Origin: Aspidiotus rigidus
Lineage: Eukaryota > Arthropoda > Insecta > Hemiptera > Diaspididae
Direction of reading: 5' to 3'
DNA length: 64,000 bases
NCBI GenBank assembly: GCA_035079385.1
Contig: JAVHKY010000004.1
Coordinates: 19,747,001-19,811,000 of the forward strand
The notes below the pieces were generated by a model that had not been told where the DNA came from, searched no databases, and was given only the letters and a program-made list of their open reading frames with translations. Each line of letters starts with the position of its first letter. Within the stretch, counting starts at the first letter, position 1. The position numbers and the translations under genes were made by a program. This document shows, in pieces, positions 1-33,500 of the stretch.

Positions 1-985
1 CAAATTCGTTCCGTGGATGAAATGAATCGTTTGACCGAGAAAGTTCGACAGTTTTATTTCAAAAATGAAACCATTCACGAAGGAACGTTGAAACAGTTAG
101 GAAATGTTAGTTGATTATAAATTCACAAAATATTCTTCAAACAGCTCTGAAGATCCGACAAATATCTTACTGCACCTTGACTGTAGACTTGACCCAAGCT
201 CTCTTCAATGAGCCCAACGACCTTGACTATCAGTTAGAAAAAATTTTCTACTTTGAAACTCGGAACTTGACTATCGAAGGAGAGAAGGAGTGCTAGGGTA
301 GATTAATACAGTCATAACCAGTATATTAGACATGAAGTAATGGACTTCGCAGAAAATAATTTAAGTAATATATTGTGCAAAATTTGCTCTATCACGCCAA
401 TAATGGATTCTATTTTTCTAGTTATGGTCAGACAGTCTCGCGATCTATGGCGTCACAGAAGCTGCTAAAAGACACATTGGTAAAACGTATTTTTATGTCT
501 TCAGCCATTTACCAGAACATTCGTACACTGAATTAGATAACAAAAATTACAAACCGAGTAAGTAACGAACTTACTTTTCCGGACGCATACAACTGATAGT
601 ATAAATTCTTCTTTTCTCACTCAGATGGGCCAGTTCATTGTGATGACCTTACCACTCTCTTCAATACAACATATTTCCCGAAACCTTTAAATTCAGCTGA
701 CCGACATGTCTCGGATTTGATGATAAAAATGTGGACGAATTTCATCATTTCAGGGTAAGCCACACCAGACCAGCGGTCAGTGATGTCTCAACTTAATTTT
801 TCTTTGAGCAGTAATTTTTCTCCTCATTTTTATATCGCAGAAACCCGAACAATGCCGACTTAGGATTCCAATGGGCGCCGTTATCTGGGCCTGATATCAA
901 TTTCTTACAGATTACTAAAAATCCGGAGATGAAACCTTATTATTGGAAGGATGGTTTTTCATTTTGGCAAAATTTCAATTCGTAG
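1..985 (+). CDS. Carboxylesterase (COesterase family), 3' part
   Basis: C-terminal part of a serine carboxylesterase, the hydrolase family used for xenobiotic, hormone or lipid esters. Exons read: 1 to about 109, 432-557, 625-754, 841-985 (stop TAG at 983-985). The first exon gives the helix RLTEKVRQFYFKNETI. The second holds SLAIYGVTEAAKRH and YFYVFSH. The third carries the catalytic-His region GPVHCDDLTTLF followed by MIKMWTNFIISG. The last ends with WAPLSG and YYWKDGFSFWQNF. These match the conserved end of insect esterases. The nucleophile serine and the acidic residue lie upstream, outside the window. The donor of the first exon is the weakest call: frame needs GTT A|GTTGAT at 109, a poor consensus; 105 is the alternative but breaks frame. 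Exons 2 to 4 keep frame exactly. An AATAAA lies at 1220-1225. Which esterase clade it belongs to cannot be said. Confidence 0.88.
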
Positions 986-2034
986 AACGAGTCTACGTTT
1001 GATTCCCTTGTACGTTGATGATTGTAAAATTTTTCTAGCCTACTCACGTCATCTAGATTCAAAACAGTAGCGGGTTAGCCCGTGAATTTTTTCTGTTTCT
1101 TATAAAAATGTACATGAAATAACAGGAAGGAATTTGAAACAACAAAAATCCTTTTAAATTAAGAATTAGAATTTATTAATTATAATCCCAGAGACTATTA
1201 AGATTAATTTATATCAATTAATAAAAATATTTATAAAAGTTTTCTTTTCTTTTCTAATTTAGTATTCTTATCGGCGATTTGGGTGGAAAAATTTGATTTT
1301 GATCATAAAGCTGTCCACTAGTAGGTATACAGACTTCGAGTATCAACTAGAAAATTTTCAGATTAGGTCAGATTAATTCAAATCCGTTCCTAAATCTGGC
1401 TTACGACGTCACCAGAGGATTGAACGATGCCAATTGATTCTTTAGCTTAGCATAGCTGTAATATTCTCAACAAGACCTGGAAGGTCTAAAATCATTCAAG
1501 TGCGAAAGTCATTGATTATGTCAATAACGAATGAAAATTTTTACCAATTAAATCCTTACTTCACTTCCCTCCCTCCTCGACGTCAATGGGCACATTTATA
1601 AGACCTAAATTAACTCGTATAATGGATCAGGAAGATCTGAAATTGAAGGCCTTCCCGTCCTGCAGGTCAATGTCTAGCCTATATGAGGGCTCAAAGCTCA
1701 AATGTTTTGTATCTAAATTACGTCATTGATGATATCATCGAATGGTTGAAAATCTTGACGATCCAACCGCTCAAAAACACTTCCATGTAAGAATTTTAAC
1801 TTTCGCACATAAATAGATTTATTTGATGGATGAAATATAAATATGAAAGTAGGAACTTGAAAAAATTGTACCTCTATAGCCTGAATAATAAAGAGGGGAA
1901 AAACACTCCAAAAAGTATTTTCCAAAACCTAAGCTTTCCTTCTTCCAAGGAACAAAGTGATTAATGGATACAGTATATCTTTGGCAATTACATTGGTTAC
2001 AAAACAGAAGAAAGATGAATCCACATCGACTGTT
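986..2034. other. Intergenic spacer, esterase to ABCC gene
   Basis: Tail-to-tail spacer between the carboxylesterase (+) and the ABCC transporter (-). It holds the esterase AATAAA at 1220-1225 and, on the minus strand, a possible AATAAA for the ABCC gene at 1818-1823. I see no coding exon, RNA gene or clear repeat here. Confidence 0.6.
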
Positions 2035-24440
<22,406 letters not shown>

Positions 24441-25021
24441 GGCAAGCCAGGTACGTACAGTTTATAATCAAATGATTACCTAAAAGAAAAACAATGTGGT
24501 ACGAAACTATTCATAGGCCTAATGAGAAATAATATAACTAGAAGAGTATAAGCGTACTGATTCAATGAAAGCGAGGAACTTTAGGTATCTACGGCAACGA
24601 ATTTTTTAACCAGTTTTCTGGTCTCTCATCCCCGGCAGTTGCGTTGTTTAATGCGGTATACCGCTGCCGTATAAATAACGTTTGAAAAACGTGCACTTGA
24701 TTGAAGCAATCCGTTTTTCAAGTTTACGGTCATTCATGTGCATTTAATTATTGGTTTTTGGGAAAAGGACAGAATAATTGCTAAATAAACTCTCTGGTCA
24801 TGTTCTGAGATACTTCTTAGTCAAATTCAAAAGTAATTTTTACGAGAAATTCGATGGTAACCTTCATTTTTAGTACAACATAGGGATATACGATAAAATG
24901 CACGTTCGTGCATATTTCTGCATTACTCGAAAACGACACACAGTTAAAAAAAAAAAAACGAACACCACTGAATTCAGCGATAAGATACTTTCAGAGTCAA
25001 CTATTTTCAATCATCTGCCGA

Positions 25022-25165
25022 GCAAATAATGTTTGACAAACGTGCAAAATCTGGTTTAGTTTAACAAAAGGTACTCAACATTGATTTTCTGCCGTGCATG
25101 AACAATAGGTACCTAATACTCTTTCCTCAAAACCATGTTCTGTACGTTTGTCAAACATTATTTGC
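25022..25165. repeat. Inverted repeat (foldback)
   Basis: GCAAATAATGTTTGACAAAC begins at 25022. Its 22-bp arm (25022-25043) is perfectly complementary to 25144-25165. The pairing extends outward imperfectly through CAATCATCTGCCG on the left and CGGCAGATTGG on the right. A related word (AATAACGTTTGAAAAACGTG) sits near 24675. Probably a small foldback transposon remnant. Confidence 0.75.
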
Positions 25166-26227
25166 ACATCGCACGCCGGCAGATTGGCTATTTGAAGCAA
25201 ATATTATGCAGATGTACCCAATAAAAATCTGCTTGTAATCTATGAAATTCACCTAAATCCTATTTGCCGGTGATAATGCCTATGAAAATTTTATTTTTTC
25301 AATTACTTTAAAAAGTTATCACGACCATTAGATGAGTGTCTACAGGGCCGCAATATAAGATATAAGATAACAAGACTATATTATAGCCTTTGGCGTAAAA
25401 TTATGAGGAATACGCCGGGCGGAAAATATTCTGTCTGAAAAAAAAAAAAAAAAAAAAAAAAATGGAAACGAAAAAAAAATAAAGAAAAATTAGCATAATA
25501 GTGCAAAAAAGTTGATGTGGCCCCGAGTGTCTGTTTCAAAAATGTATACCAAGTTTTTTATGTACCTATTAAGTATAGCACCTACCTATTCATATTACCA
25601 TGCAGGAATAATGAATATCTGATGTTCCTCTTTCAGGATGGTAGGTACTCTGAAGATCATTTTAAATCCATTAGGCAGGCGACTTGGACCATTATAATAT
25701 GATGTTCCAACTTGGTGCCGTGAGCTTTACTTTTTTTTAAGCAATGAAAGATCTTATAAATCAAGAACGTGAAATAGAAAGACTAAAGAGTACCTATATA
25801 TTTTAGAAAAAATTGTCAAAATTGTCTTAAGCTATTACCGGTAATTTTTCTTTCGCGATGTAGTATGGTATTTCACTTGTACTCAATGAAAACGTATTTG
25901 CAATTGTTATAGTTCTAAATTCCAATATGAATCTTAAAACAGCACAAATATAGGTTGATACACACATGTTAGGCAAAGATCCCAGATTTTCAAAATCTTG
26001 TACAATACTAAGAATTTTGTTTTTTCTTTTATTACTTATTGTTATTATTTTTTATCACTCACATTCAAACACGCTTGATTATAAGTAATTGTGTTATTGT
26101 TTGCGACAAATAATTTCGTTCTTAGATGAGCATTTTTCGACCACTTAAAGATCCAACACGCGCATTCTTTTGAGACGTCTGATAACGTTACCCTTATTAT
26201 CGAGCAGCTCATTGATGAACCAATTCG

Positions 26228-26387
26228 GACCGGGCTGCACTAGAATCATGCGTTTGAAGGAACTATTCTACACACCAACACAATATCGATTCCCTGTTCA
26301 CCTTATCGAATTCCAGTTCCCCTTCTGGTTTTCCTTATCAAACAATGCTAAACTATGCTAGCGACCCTATAATTTGCCTGGTCCAAA
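26228..26387 (+). repeat. Dispersed repeat, copy 1
   Basis: Shares the ordered words TTGAAGGAA, TTCTACACAC, ATCGATTC, TTCCCTGTT, TTCCTTATCAAA, GATGCTAGCG or TATGCTAGCG, and TATAATTTGC with CCTGGTCC against 37642-37790 in the RME-8 intron. No open reading frame and no clear terminal repeats. Likely a non-autonomous element. Confidence 0.75.
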
Positions 26388-26755
26388 TGATTAAATGAAA
26401 TTGAGTTTGGTAGCTTTTACTCCAGTTAGCTATTTCTTCCTCAACAGTGCTGACCTCCAAGTATTCGTGTATTTTGACATCGCAATGGAACCATCCAGCG
26501 CTAACTATCATCCGTAGACAGTTAAGTATTCTGAAAGCGTTGGATTTTCAGCCCACTAGCATGGGGAATATAGCGTCCAAAAGTAAAAACTGAGATCTAT
26601 ACGAAGTTTTTCCGTTTTCTTCCCATGATCTCTTTTTCCAAACCAGAACAATATATAATTTACGGTATGCGTATATATTCATTGAAAATTATAGAATAAA
26701 CGTAAGTTATAGCCTAGTCTTCAAAAAATGATAAAAATATTTTGTGACATTCAAC

Positions 26756-26846
26756 AAATGAGGACTTATATTATGTAAAAAAGGCCTCTGGTCAATGTAT
26801 TTCTTACGGAACAAACGCCTTTTTTACATAATATACGTCCTCAAAT
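26756..26846. repeat. 30-bp-arm hairpin
   Basis: Arms 26756-26785 and 26817-26846 pair at 27 of 30 positions, around a 31-nt loop. The inner arm is GACTTATATTATGTAAAAAA with GGC next to the loop. It resembles a small RNA precursor or a foldback element. No flanking gene. Confidence 0.8.
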
Positions 26847-27911
26847 CATATTGAGTTGCGGGTCTGCAAGGATTTCGAGTGGCGAAAGTCCCTCGTGTTC
26901 AACTTCTCCCACTGGCTGAGGTAGTCCAACTTCGTTAAATCAACAATAAAATTGTGAAGCCATTTTCGTCGGGGAGACGAGGACTCCTTTAAGAAAAAGT
27001 AGATCGTTGTCAAATGATGAGCAGCGTCTAGTCGGTTGTTGATAAATTAGACAGGGAAAATTCTGAAAATGTGACTTACATTTTTTGACGATCCTGTCGC
27101 TGCTGATTCTTCTCCAATCTATAGGAAGGTAATTAAAATGACAAAACAAAAGTCGGTACATGTATAATCTCAATTGAATCTAAAAAGAAAAAGAAAGAAA
27201 AAAACAAGTTTGACTGTATTAGGCTTACATTATTCTGAAATAAACTTAAATACCGGTACGAAAGTACAAATTTTTTCTTGCTATAATTAGGCCCTACTAC
27301 ATCAACAAAACAGAGATGTCACTATAGAATAAACTATCAAAACAATTTCAGGATACAAAAATTCAACACAGCGTAGATGGCGAGTTAGCGATCTTGTGTT
27401 TCTGGGGTCTGTAGATGTCACTCACTGAACTGAAAAATGAAGCTGTAGCAACGCTGATTAATTTCTACCCCCACATTTTTGTATCATATCATAGAGCTTT
27501 ATGCGTACTTATAGCTTGTTAGTTCATTGACAAAACTTTTCAACCAAATTTTACAATTATGGTATTTCATTATTAGACATTCATGTCTGGTAGGCTTATA
27601 ATAAAATAGTGGATGTTGCTGTGATCGTATACCTTCAAATGATTCCACGACCGTGAGAACAAAACCACAAGAATCCACCCTTAAGTGAATTTTCATTATC
27701 TATCAGTGATCAACAGCTGGTGGTATAGACCATTAGACCCCATAGACCTTAACTATATGTAAACCACGACACAAGTTATAACGCAATAGACTATAGTGTT
27801 GGTGGAATTTAAGGCAAGCTTATAAGAACTATGCGTTATAAAATGACTCTCGCAAGTCGCCACCCTCTTTACTTTTGTTACATCCCAAAGATCCAAGTCC
27901 TGATTCCTGAA

Positions 27912-28968
27912 TAGGGCTTGGAATTTAACTGTTATTTAACTGTTATAAGCCGTGACCGAAAAAAAAGTATCGATCTTGACCGATTGACCGATAACCGTTT
28001 CAAAGAATGATCGATAGTTCATAACAGTTATAACCGATATTTTATAACTCTCAAACGGTCACAACAGTTATCCTGACCGAAATAATAACACTGTCAAACT
28101 CGCAATAGAGAGAAAGCTTCGATTCAGCAATTATTCAACCTGAGGTTTGGCCCAGCCGTCCAAGACATACTTTTCAGCAGATTCAGTTTTGACTTTGTAA
28201 CATGCTTTGTAAGTTTATCTGTTGGCTTGTTGCTGTTTGCCGTTCGCATTCAGATAACAACAAGAAAGAGCCTTAGTTAGGCACAAACCAATCAGCGAAA
28301 AAGCTTCACCTACATAGAACAAGTTGGACAAAAGATCCTTGTTTTGCTGACTGATTGGTTTGTGACAAAGTACGACCCTTCTGTCTCATATTATTGCCTC
28401 ATTAGCTCATCGTTGGCTCATTGCAAAGTGTGTATGTTCGACTTCGAGGACAAAGAAAAAAATGTGTTTCGACTTCGAGTTTCAACAAAATTAAACTGTG
28501 TTGACTATTGCATTAAAATTTTCAACAATTTTTCTTTATTGATTTATTCTATGGTGCGCTTTCTAATTTTTGTTTGTTCAAATTCTCTTCCACTTCCACA
28601 GATTCTTTTGCCTGAGACTGAGATCTACATCGCAAATCTTAGGGCAAATTGCTGTATCAATCTTCAAATCAAATCTCCTCAATGTAATGAGAGTTCAATG
28701 GTCAAGAAACGTGTAAACAATTTATCAAATGTGCAGCTGGTCACAACATCGAAAAAATAATGTTGTAGGCCTACTACACTACTACCTAACTTCTTTCAAC
28801 TTTTCATTTTCTTTGTGTGACCGAAATTTTTCGGTCATAACAGTTATAACCATTATTTGGCCAACGTTTTGACCGTTTGACCGTTATGACCGATAATCGT
28901 TTCAAATGAAATTTTCTGAGAGTTATTGGAGATTTAACCGAAAAAAAAAATAACGGTCAAAAGCCCTA
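27912..28968. mobile_element. Non-autonomous hAT-type DNA transposon, 1057 bp
   Basis: Flanked by a perfect 8-bp target duplication TTCCTGAA (27904-27911 and 28969-28976). Ends are TAGGGCTT and AAGCCCTA. The outer 180 bp at both ends are rich in imperfectly complementary words (GACCG, ATAACAGTTATAACC, CGTTTCAAA). An inner palindrome CACAAACCAATCAG / CTGATTGGTTTGTG lies near 28280 and 28358. An 8-bp duplication and TAGGG/CAGGG-like tips fit the hAT superfamily. An internal 138-codon frame (28344-28760) shows nothing I recognise as a transposase, so mobility would need a source element elsewhere. Confidence 0.87.
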
Positions 28969-28976
28969 TTCCTGAA

Positions 28977-30590
28977 GCTTGAAAAGTTGAAACAAAGATA
29001 GAATGGAAACAGAGCCCACAGAGGAGAGATGTGGCTAAATTTGAAGCTTTGCTAAGCTAACTTAAGCGGCCATATGACACCCAGCATGGACTATCGTTTT
29101 GTAAATCAAACTAAACTTCTGGAACTTCGTATTCTCTAAACAACCTTTGATTACACAATGCATACAGCAGTACAGCAGCAGCACTACAGCCTGTAGAAAC
29201 ACAAAGAGCCCGTTTCTCCAGATTTGTCTGAATTATTTTATATGGGTCCTACTGATAAGAATGAGCATGAAAACAAAAACCCTGCTACGAAATTACAAAG
29301 AACATTAATTTTTTTTACTCTTGTTTCTGTAGCTCTATTATCATCTTCATCGAAATTCAATTGTGAGAAAAATAACTGTTTATTTCCGTTTTTTTCTCCT
29401 TATTATTCAAGCAGCTTCGACAATTCATTCCTAATGTCTCCAACAATATGAAGTAATTATTTGAGAATTTGAAAAATATTTCAAACTCATTAAGCCCTGA
29501 ATCGCCTAAAAAGTACTCACGTCTATTCACGTCATCGACTTTTGAGCATATTTCAGCGGCAACGGATTCAAGACGAATAACAGATTTTTATGTGTTCCTT
29601 CGTAATTTCTATCTTCGTCCTCGGAAACGGCGTTTCTGATACAAAATCTTGACGATCGCAGGTAAGAAAGAAGTATTTTTTGAATTACTCGTTTCCAAAC
29701 TTGCCCGTTTGTTATCAAAAATACGTTACATAATATACTTGAATTCTCTTTGGTGTATCGTGTTCACGTACTTGTATCGAGAATCTGGCTTGGGAAATCA
29801 ATGAAGTTTTAAGCTACAAGTATAATACACTTGTGAAAATTTATGTTTGTTTTGCTTTTATCCGTACCTGGTCGATCTTTGTGGTTCTGGTGAGAAGCCT
29901 GGGTTCACAATGCACATTCTTGGGTTTCAACGCGATAACCAAACTTCCAAAATTGAAGTTCCTAATAACCGCTTCTCGTTCCTGTGAAATCTTCATACTC
30001 ACACTATTCATTCACGAGGAAAAAAAGTTTAGCTTTGGCGAAACACAACCTCCATTTCTCAGCATTCGATAATCAAAACTGATTCTATCTTCATTATAGA
30101 TAATCACTTAGATTAAAGTGTTCTCCTCTTTGTTATTACCATAATGGTAATGGTAGTTCGCAATTCGGTGAACGTACACATATTCACTCCGTAATATGCT
30201 ACGAAAAGCATTTTTTCAGGAGTCAAGACAGTTTTATATTCGTTGTGTGCACTGATAGCTTTATTACCAATATTTGTGCTAATTTTTTTTCCTGGTTCAC
30301 CATAAACTATACTTGTACATCATGATATTCATGTATTTGTGGCACTGGCTTCTAGGTGGGCGCTTATTCATGTTGGTATTTTTGGAGGAATAAATAATAA
30401 CATCGTACGGGTTATTTTTCTTTCTTAGGTTACTGTAGGAAAAACAGACATGCAAATTGGCATAATAATATGGGGTCTGTGAGTTCCAGTAAGTTACCTC
30501 TGTAGTTTATTGTCGCGACGAAAAAATATATTATCTAAAATAAACTCGAAGCATCGGTAGTAGGAAGCAGAAATAGATTAGAATACGAGA
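28977..30590. other. Intergenic spacer upstream of RME-8
   Basis: No coding exon recognised. The sequence is AT-rich with short poly-T runs; the last few hundred bases should contain the RME-8 promoter and 5' UTR, but I see no distinctive core promoter motif. Confidence 0.5.
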
Positions 30591-33500
30591 ATGTTTAATG
30601 CTGAAACACTTCTGTATAAGTTTTATCGTTTGTTGCCAGATGCGAAAATGATGCCCTTACCGAACAACGCAGATCTCGCGTGCTATCAAGTGACGAAACA
30701 CTCGTGGAAGGGAAAGTAAGTGAAAATTATACCGTCCCGAAATAGTGTTCTCACTGTACTAAATTTATTCTACTGCATGTTTATAATTTGTTATTCAGGT
30801 ACAGTCGAATTTTCAGTGTCGGAAGTCACGGTATTACAACGTATAATTGCACCACATTAGAAATAACGAACAGATGGCTGTACGAGGATGTGATTTCTAT
30901 AAAAGCGTTGCAACAATTGCACGAATTCTCTATCACCATAAGAAAGGGCAAGGATAAAAAGCCGGACACCATGCGCTTTTCAAGTGTACACAGAGCTCAC
31001 ATTCTCTCGGACGCTTTGAAGTTCCGTAATATGTTTACGGAGAAACGTCAAGATTTATTTGTAGGTCATTAGCTGGAGATTTAATTTCACCTGAAAATCG
31101 TTTCACTTTTAAAATCATACTTTTTAGCGATGCGAAGCATTCAAATATCACTGGTCCGAGACTAAATTGCCTGTAATGTTGGAAGTGACCGCGTTTTCGC
31201 TAGATCAATTAGATATAACCACTACGCAAGTCCTAGCCTCGTACTGTTATAAAGACATAAAAGCTGTACAAGAAGTCTCAGACGTTCCGGACGGGTTTGT
31301 TATTATTTCAGCACCCGACGATCGTTTGGTAAATATTCGTTCATTTATCTCACCGTCTAGGGAAAACTAGTTGATACGTTTTCATGAGCTGTTTTATGTT
31401 GAGTTTAAAATATATCGCTATTCGGTTCTCAACAATCACATTCTTTCTCTTTACAGCATATGTTCTCATGTAGGAATAAACCGGATGTTTTCGCCAAAAT
31501 GAAAGAGCAATCAAATTGTTATCTAGCATTACCTCTCCTTTTTTTGCAACAGTCAATTACGTACGAAGAATTTCTGTATAACCGTTTGGGCCAATACAGG
31601 TAAAATTTCATCGTCGACGTACGCATGGCACCCTGATTTCTTTCTAGACTCCCTTCGTTATCGCGACGAAATGTGAGCGTTTCATAATTTTGAGGGTGTG
31701 ACCTATCAAATTATGACGCCTGACATACGGGAGTTCTAATTTGTTTCAATTACGTAGGAAGGTCGAAATTGAAAAATTAATTTCAATTATATTTGTTCAC
31801 AGTTCTGACGATCACATAACTTCGTTGTCCGAATTTAGCGTGAATAAAGTGAAAACCCTGAGGCATACCGATAGTCAAAGGCGATTATTATGCCTTAGTG
31901 ACGGATGCATCATCGAACGCGATCCTCAAACCTACAGTATTGTTACATTGAGACCGTTGAATTCCGTGTACGCGTTGATACGCGATTCAAACGATACTCA
32001 ACTGTTTACCGTAGAATATTGTAACGGTTCGAGTAGAAGTTATGCAGCCGCTCAAAGGTAACCGCGGATTGTTTAATCGATATCAGTAGTGGATGAGCTT
32101 GCAAGCTTACGTAGTAACGAGTTTCGAGTTTTTCATCGAGGGGAGAAACTGGTAGTCTTTTTAGAATGTCGTGATAGATGGCACTTGGCACTCATTTTGC
32201 TCGAATATTGAAAGGAAAAAATATTCTCGTTTGAGCAGAACTATGATCTTTTTTTTTTCTGATTAAAAAATAAAACGTAACAAGGAATCTGTGGATAAGC
32301 CTTTTGAAGAGACTTGATTATGATGGTCAGTAAGTTCAACCTAGTTTAGGAACTGGTCAAAATTGACATCTCGAAGAGAAGGGGCCTGCTGTGATGTAGT
32401 CATCATTATGAAATTCTGTTTTGATACCATAGACGTCATAGAGCAATTGTGATTCTATGAGGGACATTTGGAAAGTAACCACGAGAGTAGAAAGCTGAGA
32501 TCTAGACCTAGTAAACAAAACTATTCGGACTTGAGAACGATTTGAGTATGTATTATACTGCAAGCTTTAAAAAACTTTCAAGAGTCAATACTTGACCTAT
32601 TTGGGACGGACAGCGCTAGTATCGCGCACTACCAAAACAGGAAAATTGATGGGTGATGTGGGTGAAGGGCAGGAGGTTTCTTTCAATGGATGTGAATCAA
32701 TTTTTATGAAAAAGGATGATTTGTAGAAAATTGTTCGCTCGACAAATTTTCTTCTCGTAATTTTTCTTCTGAATTGTTTGGTTCTCAAGTTATTTCGAGA
32801 TTTTTCACTGAACATTTAAATGGGAAAATCATCCTGCTCCCGTTTTCAATTTTGCGGATCGTAACGCTTCCAGCGGATGGCCAGTCCAAATGTTGGCGAC
32901 CCAATTATTTACAAATAAGAATTTTTAAAAAAGGAAAAAGAAACAATTTGCAAACGTACAAACTCCGAACCGTTTTATTATTACTCTTAGAAGAAGTCAG
33001 TGTTCGAGCGAATTACTGCGACCCCAAATGAAAGAGTAAAAAAAATTCTTTTTTTGCAGGGATTCGCTTCTTGCCACATTGCTGGATGGTGTCCGCTCGA
33101 CTGGTAATCATAATGTGCACGTGCGGATGAATCCAACGCCTAAAAGTAAAAGACTGATACCGTTCAATGCCTTACCCGAAGAAGAGGTAAGAATGTCATT
33201 TCAAACATTTTAGACCCACGATCAGTATGAATTATTAATGTTATCCTTGCTGTCTGTAGTTGGAGTTGACTCATCTAAAGTTCCTATCGCAACCACCTCC
33301 TCGAAAGCCGTACGCTGAAATAATTGAACGTTTCAACGCAAACGTGCCCTATAGTGGGCTTCTGCATTCCGTGACGCAAGATGTGAGTAGCTTTCATGGA
33401 AGATGGTTGAAATTTATAAGTCAGCACTGTTCTCGCGAGGTTTGTGTGGGCCATCGATATTCACATTTTTCAATTCATTACAGGGTATATTTTCGGAAAA

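Larger units (their letters stand above)
24441..27903. other. Intergenic spacer upstream of ABCC, repeat-rich
   Basis: Presumed promoter side of the ABCC gene, whose ATG is at 24440-24438. I find no coding exon. The spacer holds a foldback at 25022-25165, poly-A near 25440-25462, a dispersed repeat copy at 26228-26387 and a hairpin at 26756-26846. Several GAATTCAGCG words match the ends of foldback sequences near 36733, 37060 and 37860. Confidence 0.6.

Noticed and set aside
28344..28760. 138-codon open frame inside the hAT element
   Set aside because: No dimerisation or zinc-finger motif or other transposase feature; Leu/Asn/Ser-rich as in AT-rich chance frames.
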